In this document: in pieces, positions 1 through 10,762 of the stretch
How the letters are laid out: each line of letters opens with the position of its first letter
Numbering within the stretch: the stretch's first letter is position 1
NCBI RefSeq assembly: GCF_000006565.2
Contig: NC_031480.1
Location: forward strand, 5,201,170 to 5,265,169
Origin: Toxoplasma gondii ME49
Taxonomy: Eukaryota > Apicomplexa > Conoidasida > Eucoccidiorida > Sarcocystidae
Direction: 5' to 3'
Length of the DNA stretch: 64,000 bases
The notes under the pieces: model-generated
What the model was told of the DNA's origin: nothing
The model's input: only the letters and a program-made list of their open reading frames with translations
Databases searched by the model: none
Translations under genes and position numbers: made by a program

Positions 1-941
1 GCCCTCCGCAGGAACTTAATCAGTCGCGCCAACAGCAGCTTCTGTGCAGGCCTGGCTTGCCTCTCCATCCGACGTCGTGCCCCATTAGAAAGAGGTGGAA
101 AGCATTCCCAACGCCGTTCCAGAGAAGAACGCCCCAGACATCCTCAAGGAAACTCCGATTCTGTGGCGACCTACACATCCGCGGCAGTCGCAATCTGAGA
201 CAAGGTTCCACGGAAACGACTGGTACAACGATTCCTGCGCGTCTTTTTGCCGAGTTCATATCACCCTTCGTTCCGGTCTGTTGAGTGAGTTTTGTTGGAG
301 AATGCCGGGAGTGTTGGCCCCCGAAGACACGTCTGCTTCTGCTCTGGAAGCGCTGAGAAAGCAGACAGAGCTACCATTGCTAGCATTACCAAAAGGATGT
401 CTAACCGAACGTCGTGTGTGACTTCCGCTTTGTCTTGGTCCAATATCTGCGGAGTCTGTTGCCAAGATGGTGGTGACGCTACATAACGTATGAAGTAGTG
501 TGAGGGTCCTTTCCAGATCTCTGGGAAAAAAGTCACTTGGATCTCCGTTGAGACAGAGAATACCTCTGTTAACGGGGTCGAAGCAAGGCGGTAGGTTAGC
601 ATCGCGACATTCCACACAAAAACTTATCCAAACAAATTGCGTGTAACCATTTGAACGCCATTTCCTGTGTAAGAATCAGCCCAAGGACGAGACACATCCG
701 TGGAAGCGACGTTCGCATGGGCTGAAGCAAAACAGCAAAGCGTTTGCCCCTCTGTAGATAGCCGGTGCACAGAACTTCGGGCGGGACAGCTGTCCTTATT
801 GCGTCCTTCCCGCGTCTGCCCCGAGTTTTAATCGACCTCCCCTTCCTTCTGAACATCCTGCTACCCTTCTGCTCTCGAGTTGCGCCGCGGCCTTGACCAT
901 GAAAAGAAAATCTTTCTTCCTGCCGGCAGATCCGGCAGCCG
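1..941. other. Spacer downstream of the BRAP2 gene
   Basis: No reading frame here shows a recognisable family, and the open frames are short and overlap on both strands. The stretch follows the 3' end of the minus-strand BRAP2 gene, so its right part (roughly 600-941) probably includes that gene's 3' untranslated region. I see no repeat or RNA gene. Confidence 0.5.
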
Positions 942-3900
942 TCAAGACTGACACCCAGCTCGGGAGAGCGCGTCATACATCCGCGAGAGCTGAAGAGGAA
1001 AAGAGGAAAAACGCACAAGGAAGTGAAAAAAATGGAAGAAAGCTGAGGCTGAGAAGCAGCGGGTCCGGGATAAAAGAAATGAGGGAATAACCAAACCGGT
1101 ACCAGGCAGAGCAGAGACATAACACAAGAGTGGGGTGGACACAACAGGGGCAACAAACGATACAGTAGAGACCTCCACCCAAGGCTACTAACCAACAGAT
1201 GGTGAGGCAGAGTCTAGTGCCACAACGTGCGTCTGTAGACGCTTTTTTCGGCTTGACCCGGTGTCCATGCTACAGCAAAGATACGGTGAAACACTCCTCG
1301 CCTCCGGCCCTTTTGTGAATTTCCCTTTCCTCCATGTTTTCCGTTGTCTTGTTACCTCCGGTGGTCTTTGTCATACCCTAAAAAAACATGTTTTTCGCAT
1401 GCATGCGTCCCTCTCAGTCCTTCTCTAGGCAGCAGTCGTACCTCGGCTTGTAGAGCGTTCACTGTGGCATCCAGCATGGCGAGTTTCGCTTCGTCACCTT
1501 TGTCTGTATTTCGTTTCCCCTCTACAGACTGCAAGCACGGAAGGCTGGAGCTGGACAGCGTTCGTTTTTCTTTTCGTTTGTCGGCATCTGCGAGACCCTC
1601 CTCCCTAGAGGACTGAGGCCCGTGCTGCTGGGTCTGCTCCGAGTTCAACAGTTCCTTCTTCTTTGCCTTCTTCGAGAGGTGACTCTTTCGCCTTTCCGCT
1701 GTCTTCTTGCTCTTCTTCTCTTTCAGGGTCTTCTCCGTTGCTTCCAGTTCTTCGCCTGTCTTCCGCACCGAATCGGGCTCCTCCAAAATCCAACACCCGG
1801 CCGACTGAGGAGACACAAGTTCCCGAGTTGGTTCCTGAGAACAAGAGACACCACCCGAGTCGACCGCCTCCGCTTTGGGATCAAAAGTCTCTGCGGCGCC
1901 GCAGACACTGGAGCTGGAGACAGTGGGGTCGGGGCCCTCCGACGAGGGAGGCGGTCCAGCCAGCCTCGTTCCGGAGTCTCCAGCCAGGAGCTCATGCGCA
2001 TCTACAAAAGAAGCCGCGCTCCCAGGACTGCCCGACTCCAGTGCCACACGCGTCGCCTGGACGGCGACAGGGCGCGCGGGCCCGTTGGGCTCCAAAGGGT
2101 GCTCGGGGGCGCACAGGCGGGGAGATGCCTCGGGAAGCCGTGGAGCGGCGGACGTTGGCAAGCTCCGGGGGGGTTTGACGGAGGGAGAGGAAGGCAGAGA
2201 AGACGAAGAAGATGAGCAGAGACTCGAAGAGGAAGAGGAAGACGAAGATGGAGAGGCAGCCGTCGAGGACATGCGATGAGAAGAAGTCGGTCGAGGTAAC
2301 GCGCTCTTGGTGCCCCCCCGCCGCCTCATGGAGTCAACTAACTGCCGCAGAAAGTGATTCTGATCCCGCAGGTGCCGGACTCTCTGCTGCACTGCTTTAA
2401 TGCGCTTGAGCACATCTCGCCTGCGACATGCCAAATCCGCGAGCTGAACCTTAGACGACGCACAGAGACAAAATGAAAACGCAGATGAAGAAGCCGAAAA
2501 ATGAGAGAGACGCGACGAAAGATGGAGACAAGAAACATGGAACAGAAGGAGAACGGAGATAAGAAACGGGTAAGAGGGGAGGCGAGAAGGACGAAGGAAA
2601 AAACATCAGACGCCAAAGAATCAACGTTCAAGAACAGCAACTCCCATCCTAAACCCGAGACCGAATCCACTCCCCCAAAGATCTCGTTTCCACTGCCTTT
2701 TGTCTCCCCTCGCTACCGGGCGTGTACACACAAAACGGATTCACCCGAGAAGACACTCTGCATAAACATATAAATATACACACATCTACATATATATGTA
2801 CATATATATATATATACATATATAATCACGCACGTATATATATATATATATATATTCGTAAGTTGCTGCGAAACAGGTGAATCTAGGATTCTCGTTCCTC
2901 GAGGTGTAGCGACATGCTTGTCGAGAAAGTACCTGCAGACTGACACTTTGCTCATTCAGGCTTTCTGTGGTGGCAGTGGCCATTTCAATTTCCCCGATGA
3001 AGGCGTTTTCATCGTTTCGGATGCGGAACTCGAAGATCTCTCTCTGGTACGCGAGCTGGCTAGAGAGCACACTGTTGAGCTGTTCCTTCCAGCTCGCCTG
3101 CTCTCTCTCTTGGAGAAGGAGAACGCCCAAACACGGCCCTCCGGCGCCTGCCGCTTCCAGGTCTCTCCCGCCCCGCGCATTTCCAGTAGAGACCCCCGCC
3201 ACAGCCTGTCTGGTGTCCGTTGCATGCATTCGCGTTTCTTGCCTGTTGTTCTCTGCCGGTTCTTCTCTGCGGCCGCCGGTCGAGGTAAGCGACGGCAGCG
3301 GTGGCGAAGCAGTCAGGGGAAACAGGAAGAGCGAAGACGCACGCGGGACCGCCGGCGCTCCGTGGGTCCCCAAAGAGAGACAGCCGTCCTCGTCACCTTC
3401 TTGTTCCTCCCCCGTCGCTTCCTGAGATCCTGCGTGCGAGGGGACGATGAGGATGCCGCCTTCGTCTCCTCCGAAGAGGCCTCGCGGCAGACAGGTGAAA
3501 GGATTGTACTGGGGGAAAGTCAGTCCAGCACCTTCGGCTTCTTTCTGGTCTCTCTCCGTGACTCGCCCCACACTTCTCTCTACAGGTCCTTCTCGAGACA
3601 CCCCATACACGTCACGAAACACACTGTCTCCGCTCCCCTGTCTCCTCTCGACAAGCAGAGGCCCCTGGCGGTTTCCCCGTGCCTCCGCGGACTCTTCCGG
3701 CGTCCGTAGCTCCCGCTCTTGAGCCGCTGGGAGGCGCGGGGAACGCGGCCAAAACGTCTCTGGGAGAACCGCAGAGATGGAAGCGCGGTCGTCTTTTACG
3801 CCTCGGGCGGATTCTCCGTCGCATCTTCCAGGCATCGATTGGCCGAAGAACTGAACGTCGTGTGCTCCGAAGAAACGATTCTGAGTTTCTCCCGTTTCCC

Positions 3901-6900
3901 TGCCTTCACGCATGTCCACTCTGAAGAGGGGCGGCAAAAAAGGTCCCTTTCCAGCGTCACACAAACCTGCGAGAGCCCGTTGCTCTTCCTCGCCGTCTCC
4001 TGGTTCGGAGCTTCGACTTTCCTCTTCCTCCCTGCAGTTCTCACCACGCTCGAAATCCCTCGAAAAAGACGGACACACCGGGACAAACGGGCCCCGCCAC
4101 TCTTCTCTCTCTCCCTCTCTTTCTTCTTCTCTCTGTCCCTCTCCTTCTTCTTCTCGCTCTCCTCGCTGCTCAGACTTGGAAAGAAAGGCCGTACCCCCTT
4201 TCCCTGAAGCGGGGTACAGCAAGTTGAAGCTGCCGCGCTTCCTCCACGACAAAGGGGGAGGAACGAGAGCCCGGAGGTACCACGAGCGTAGCGAGGCGGG
4301 GAGGTGCGACTGAGGAAGAGACTGGCAGGGCAGGGGACAGTACGAGGGGAAGGGAGAGACAGGTCCCCGCGGTGCGACTGTCTCCGTCGCCTCAGACAGC
4401 AGGTGACTCCTCTCAGACCCAGAGGAGACGGCTGGCAAAGTCGGAGACACACCAGTCGCGGAACCGAGACCGGGACGCGGCTGCTCGGCCTGCTGAAGCA
4501 AGGACGAGAAGGCCGAGGAACGTGGAGCGGAGACATCGGGGAGACGAGGAGAGCCTGCAGAGACGGACGGAGCTGAGACTCGAAGGTGGACTGAGTGGGG
4601 AAACACACTGCCCTCGCCCGTTCGACGCGGCCACTGAGCAGGCGGCCGCGCACAGGAAGACGGACGGGAGGAAGACAGAGACGAAGGCAACGCGGCCGAC
4701 GGGAGAGCAGACGAAAAGGAAGAAAAGGAAAGACGAAGACGGCACATGAAACGGGAGAGAAGAAGACAGAGGAGGAGAAAGAGAAGACGAAAGCCGAGGA
4801 GAAGGGCAAGAAGACGTACGGAGAGAAGACGAAGGGAGGGAAAGGTACTTGGAAGGCTTTCCGAGAGAAGAGGCGTGAAGCGGCAAGACAGAGAAGACAA
4901 AGGAAGAGAGCGATACGACAGGAGACAGAGAAAGCTGGGCCTTTGTGTCTACAACGCCCCCAAGTCTACCCGAGACATACACAGACTCTGAAAATCGAAG
5001 TACGTTCGGGCGCTCCTGAGGCCTCGCGGCGGAGGCAGCAAGACAGGAGTCGCAAGAAGAAGCGCACTGACCTGGAGGCGAAGGAAAAGGGAGAGACGCC
5101 GAGGCAGGCGATACACTCAAGCTCCCTGCAGCAACCGACTCCGTAGAGCGTCGCTCTGACCAGGAAGGGCGGGGTGCTTCACCAAGCGAGTGCCCGACGA
5201 GAGAAAAGACACCGGAACCTGTGCAGCGACGGAGAGGCTGCGGAGACGATGCAGCCTGCCAGATTGATGGCGACGAAGTGGAGGCGTAGGGCAGGGAAGA
5301 GCCCGACAGAGGTTTTCGCGTTTCCCCAGGCAACGACGCCAACGACGACGGATAGGACGAACAGTGTGAGTAGTATGAGGTGTACGCTGCTCGTTCTTTC
5401 TCGAGCAGAACAGCAAACTGGTTGTCGTCTCGCTGGCCTCCTTCCCTTCTGTCGATGTTGGGAGAGACCTCCTCCACACTGAATTGTCTTCCCGCGTCCT
5501 CGGCGCGAGGCCTCGCTGCTTCGTTTCCTGTCTTCCTCAAGGTCCGAGAAAAATGAGAGGTGAAATCTCCCTCGCCTTCGAGACCCCTCGGATGAAGACA
5601 AGGAAGCACCTGAGACCAGAGATCGACACCGTCTGAGGCAAGGCCTTGCTGTGCGTCTCCAGGAGTGGGGACCGTCCCCGCTGCAGGCCCCAGGCCACTT
5701 GGCCCGCCTGGCGAGTCCCCGGCGAGAGGGGACCGTCTCGCGTTGCCAGCGACTCTGTTCTTCTCCCATCCCCGGAGATCCCCTGTGTGTGAAGGGATGT
5801 GTGTCTCCTCTCCACGGCCCGAGCTCTTTTCTTCCTGCGTCTTTGCTGACATATCGAATGCACTCTCTCCTTCTCTCCTTGTGCAGACCGCCCTCAGGCC
5901 TCCCGCTCCATCGCGGCAGGTCCCCGGCAAGACTTGAGACGCAAACGGAGGAGAGAGTAGGGGCTGCATGCGTTCGGCGCCTGCGCAGAAAAGAGCGGAA
6001 GACGGCGAGGATCTTAGAGACCCATCCGCGGCCTCTGAGAGGAGACTGCGCGGGAAAAACAGACCCGGGGGAAACGCAGAGGGCGACAAAAGAGGAAAAC
6101 TCAAGGATTCGCGCTGCCCCTCTGGACTAACGAGCTCACTCGCGTCGTCAGAAAACGCGGACGGAGCTTGCTCCGCTTCGCCTGAAGGCGAGAAAGACAG
6201 CGAGGCCGCACCCGAACTGGAGAGTCTCCGGTCAGTGTGGAGACCCGACAGCCAGTCTTCTGTCCCCATGTCCTCTCGCGGGTCTTTGCCAACTGTCTCT
6301 GTGTGGGGTCGAGTCCCTCGCTGTCTCGCGCCAACACTAAAACAGTCCCCTCTCGGCCCCAGGGCTTCCGTCGCCTTCACCTCCTGCGTCTCTTCACCAT
6401 CAGCGAGTCCACAGCGGAGAGAGCAAACATTCGACAAAAGAGAAGAAGAAGCGTGAGGAGAAGAAGATATGTAGGAAGACAAAGAAGACGCGTGAGAAGA
6501 AGGAAAGGAGGCTGCGGGGAGGACAGGAGCGAGACAGTGGTCTGGGAGGGAGGAACCTCCCAACAAGCTTGCCGGATCTCTTCTCCCTGGCTGAGGACCC
6601 GTGAGCCCCGCGCTGACAACGCCGCGGGGCCGAGCGAGACTGTGGAGCAGCGCGCGCGGCGAAGAGAAAGGACAGAGAGAGTACGGCGGCAATCCAGGAA
6701 GAGAGGACGGAGGCGAGAAGGGGAAGTGCGACACAGAGGACAGCAGAGGCGCGTACGTACTCGCGGCGCCGGCAAGCAGCTCGTCTTCATCCGGAGACAC
6801 TTCGGGAGTCAGAATCTGCGCTGCAGGGAGAGGCGCGAGCACGAGAGAGGGCAGAGAAGACGAGGCGAGAGGAAGAAGAAGACGGTGGACAAAGACATCT

Positions 6901-9900
6901 CCCCTGTAGTCCCAAATGCGCCCAGAAGCCAAGTGGAGACAAAATCGGTGCCGGGTCCCCGCGCTGTGAGCCTTCGCGTGACCTGAGCGATACCGGCCGC
7001 AGCCTGAAAAGCAAACGCATGCAACGAATACGCAGCGAGAAACTGAGACAGTGAAGGATGGCAAAGAGAGTTAATACAGAACACAGGGAGCAAAAGAAGT
7101 AAGAAGAAGTAGCATACTCTTACCTGCACATACACAGTTATGTATAAATCTTGTACAGTGAGAAGAGAGAGACGGTGAACAAGGGAGCGAGAGACATGAA
7201 GACGCAAAAGAGAGGTGGAGCAGTGCGCCAAGCCAGGCACTACCGTATGAAAAATTGGAGAATTCCCCGTACCAAATACATACGCATTTCCATCCAATTA
7301 TGGAACCTGTGTGAGGTGAAGCACCATCCGAACCGTGAGTTCCGTCCATCCACGCAAGACGAAGGAGACTCCCGTGGTGGAAAAAACGTCGTTTTTCGCA
7401 CAGGGAGTAGACAAATACGCACATTCCTCGAACTAGACAGAAGAAAAGCGGCATTGCTACCTACCACATGTAAACACAGTTCAACCTGTCGTGCAGAAGG
7501 AACCTTCTTGTGTTATGCAGTGCCATAGGATTCGACCTCTAAAAACAAAACTCATCTCGAGCTCCGGTCACTGTCGGAAAAGAACAAGCTCCGCAGCACA
7601 TCCGCCCGTTGTCGCCACCTCACCGCAATGGCCGCAAACCAGGCAGAGCCACAAATCCTTTTCTTCCGAGCACGAGCCACAGCGAAAGAGGCCTGGAACT
7701 CCCTGCGCCTGTGTGTCTCCTTCCTCCTGCGAGCTCCCCGTCTCCTTCCTCTCCTCGCTGGCCATCGATAGCGCCGCCTCAAAGTGCGCCAGCAAAAGCG
7801 AGAAGCAGACGCGACATGTCGCAATCGCAGCTGTCTGCGCGGCGCCGAGAGGAAGAAAGCGAGAGAGACATGCTTCCAGGGATTCGTCTGTCGCTCCCTC
7901 ACGGTCCCCCGGCGGAGGAGAGAGAGCGTCCTGCGGCCGCGCCGCTGTTCGAGGGCCGTCGAGTCTGGTGTCGCCTGGGCATGTTCCCTTGCGAGTTCGC
8001 TCGCGCGCGCCCTGCGCCCTGACTTGCGGCTGCTCCGAAAAGAGACTCGGCCCCCCGTCTGCGGCTCTGCTCTCGCCCGCTCTGGAAACTCCGCGAACTT
8101 CTCTCCGCCTGCAGCGCCGATACACCTCGGCGACGGCTGAGAGAGAGGCCAGTGCGTCGCGCACCTGCCACCCTGCAGGTTGCGTAAAAATGCCCGTCGC
8201 AGTCTCGTCCACGCGCTCCAGGCACGCCGGACACAACGGAATTTCCCAGCCCACCAGGCGAGGCACTGAAGCAGAAGTGGAGAGAGACGGGGAAACGGAA
8301 GGCAAGAGAGACGGTGAAGAAGAAGGTGCAGGAGATGGTCTGCATCCAGAAAGAGAAGGCGGATGCCCACGAATCGGCAGGAAGTCTTCGTCACAACCAC
8401 GGGTGGGGACGAGGCCTTCTGGCTCTCGAGCTTCTGTGTGGGGTCCGACGGAGTGATGCACGCGCTCAGCTTCGGCCCTGTCTCGCTCTGGAGCCCAAAC
8501 GGTCGCCCCGTCGCCAGCTCCTTGTTCAATATCTTGGCCAGGGTGTTGGAGCACGCATCGATAGCGAAGAGAACTGAGGGGGAGGACATAGCATCGGGCA
8601 GAGCTCCAAACAGAAATACGGCCCGCCTCTCTCCCGCCGACAGGAGATGGAGACGAACAACGGACACCGGAAGAAGAGCTCGAGAGCGAAGACGAAGACA
8701 GTGCTCGGACCTGACTCGAGACTTGTTCTTGTCGACAGCTGGTTTCTTGTCCTGCGTCGCTTTCCGGTCGAGAGTTGCTGCCTCCAGCTCCAAAAAAGGC
8801 GCCACGACTGTCTCTCCTGCTAGTCCGAGTTTTCGTTTCGCCAGTTTCCACGCCTGTTCGACTCGCTCCTACGTCTTGCCTCTCTTCTTGCCCGTCCTTC
8901 TCTTCTCGTTTTTTCATCTGTTCTGGGTAGTTCGTCCGGCTTCCAATTCTTTTTCTGGCGCCTTCAGCAGTGACAGTTACAGGCGAACTGGCGGAGGCGA
9001 GAGGCGCCAGCCACGCACAAGTTGCACCAGACGGAGCTCCGGAAGCAGCAGAGGGCGAAGAGGAAGGGGAGAGAGACGCCAGCGACGAGGACCGAGGCCT
9101 CTCCGGGGCACAAGGCAGAAGACCGCGGGAGAAGGAGAGGCCGTGAAAGGACGTGGAAAAGCGCGTCGCTTCGCTGGAGTGTTTGAACACGAGGACGGCG
9201 CTGTAGAAGCCAGCGAGTTCACCTTCGCAGGTTTCAAAATCTGGGCTGCTGGTTGACGAGAGCGTTGCCTCGGAAGCGTCCTGATGACTCGACTTCTCTA
9301 CCCTTTTCGCCCAGCAGGACGCCTTGCTCTCCCCGGCTTCGTGTTTCCGCATTGGGATCTCCTCTCCAGCTTGCCCTGCCTCCACTCGCACCTGCATGCG
9401 TGCTTCATCTTCCTCACTCGCACCTCCTTTCGCCTCTTTCTTCTCTCTTGATCGATTTGCTTCTGTTCTGGCCTCCGGGGCGCCCTGCCTCGGTTGCGAC
9501 TCCAGGCCGCCGCCGATGATGGGAGTGACGCAGCACCATCGTCTCCACTCTCTCTTCCCCTGTCTCTCAGGCCTGTTTCCTTCTGCCTCGACCTGAGCTT
9601 CTGCCCTCTCCCCTGCCACTCTTTCGATCCCTTCCTCCATCTGCCTCGTTTCTCTTTGGTGCGGCTTTTCCTGCTCTGCTTGTCTTCTTTCCCTTTTACC
9701 TGGTTCGAAGACGCCATCGTCCGCAATCCCACGAAGAAGATAAATCCCTCCAAAGTAACTCTCTGTTCCTCTTCTCTCTTCTCGTTTTTCTTCGTCCTCG
9801 TTGGCCAGCTTGGGGTCGGCTCTGCGTCCTCCTCCTCGCTTTCCACACGGCCGTAAACCGGACCCAGCGGCTCTGTCGTGAGAGCAGAGAGTCGGTCTTG

Positions 9901-10762
9901 AAGGCAGAGAGAGGTTGAGAGAAGAGAAAGGCGGCGACGAAGCAGAAGCATGTGGAAAGCGAGCAGACGAAACGATGTGGACACTCGCAATGGACGAAAA
10001 ATAGGTTTCGAGCGATCCCAGAAACGCTGACAGTAAACATGTCGACGGGACGCCCAGGACGCAAACGACCGGAGAGGCCCGTGGCGGCTGGTCTGCAGCC
10101 TGGGTAGCCTCTGCAGCAACGAAACATGGAGGCAGGAGGAGATCGCTGTCCTCTCCCGTGTCTCCTTCAAACACGCGCAAGAAGCCAGAGACGCACGAAG
10201 GAGAAAGAGATGAGGGCACGGAAGAACAAGAAGAAACTGACGAAGTGGGAGAGGTTACTGGAGAACCCCCAGAAGTCGACCGCGGGTACACGCCGTCCAC
10301 TGCCTTCAGCTCCGGCCGACCGACAGAAGGCTGGCGAGCAAGGTTTTGCGAGACAGAGGCGGCAGAATGAAATGACGAGGCAGAAGCTGCACGCAAACAC
10401 CTCGACTGGAGAAGATGGGGCACTGCGTCGAAACTGAAGAAGACGGGGAATGGAAGAGGCTTTTTGAGGTCGAGGAAAGAGGGCAGGGGAGAGCACGGAC
10501 ACTCGCCGTTTCCAGAGACATGCGCGCGCCTCGACGATGTGTCAGCTTCCCCCGTTGATCGCTGCGATTCTGATACACCTTGAACTTCTTCCAGAGCTCT
10601 TTTGCCCTGGAGAGGTGACGCAAGAGCTCCATCAGGAAGAAAGAGAGAAGAGTCAGGAAGACATCCCTCGCGTTCATCAAAAGAAGGCGTCGACACGACA
10701 AATCCTTCGAAGCCCGGAGGCGCCGGATGAGCCGGCAAATCGACAACGAGGTGAAATCGCAT
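942..10762 (-). CDS. BRAP2-type protein: BRAP2 domain, degenerate RING, UBP zinc finger, coiled coil
   Basis: Five exons with matching phases: 10762-7624, 7003-5072, 4590-2933, 2449-1442 and 989-942, giving about 2,594 residues; human BRAP has about 590. Residues 231-260 and 518-545 form the two halves of a BRAP2 (RRM-like) domain, split by a charged insertion of about 255 residues. A RING starts with CPACLERVDE (C844, C847) and ends with CRVC (C983, C986), but its middle ligands are missing. The UBP-type zinc finger at about 1028-1090 is complete: CGSC, LWLCLVCGH, then CGRYRSGHAKAH across the exon 1/2 junction, followed by WDYRGDVFVHRLL. Coiled coil follows at about 2185-2243 and 2244-2285 and in the last exon (LSRMYDAL). 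Family members bind ubiquitin and act as cytoplasmic retention or Ras/MAPK-linked E3 factors; catalysis is doubtful here. The start is the first ATG of the exon 1 frame. The domain call is firm; the last intron is least certain. Confidence 0.92.
1396..1407. promoter_or_regulatory. Palindromic GCATGC-type element
   Basis: CGCATGCATGCG is a perfect 12-base palindrome containing two overlapping GCATGC cores, the core of the TRP-2 type motif described for Toxoplasma promoters. Here it lies in intron 4 of the BRAP2 gene, so a regulatory role is only inferred. A similar TGCATGCATGC occurs at 18533-18543 in an intron of the phosphatase gene. Confidence 0.3.
2767..2863. repeat. Compound (TA)n/(CA)n microsatellite in BRAP2 intron 3
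   Basis: The run alternates TA, TACA and TG blocks and lies wholly inside the intron between exons 3 and 4 of the BRAP2 gene (2450-2932). The repeat explains the artefactual Tyr/Ile-rich tails of open frames that read into it. Confidence 0.9.
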
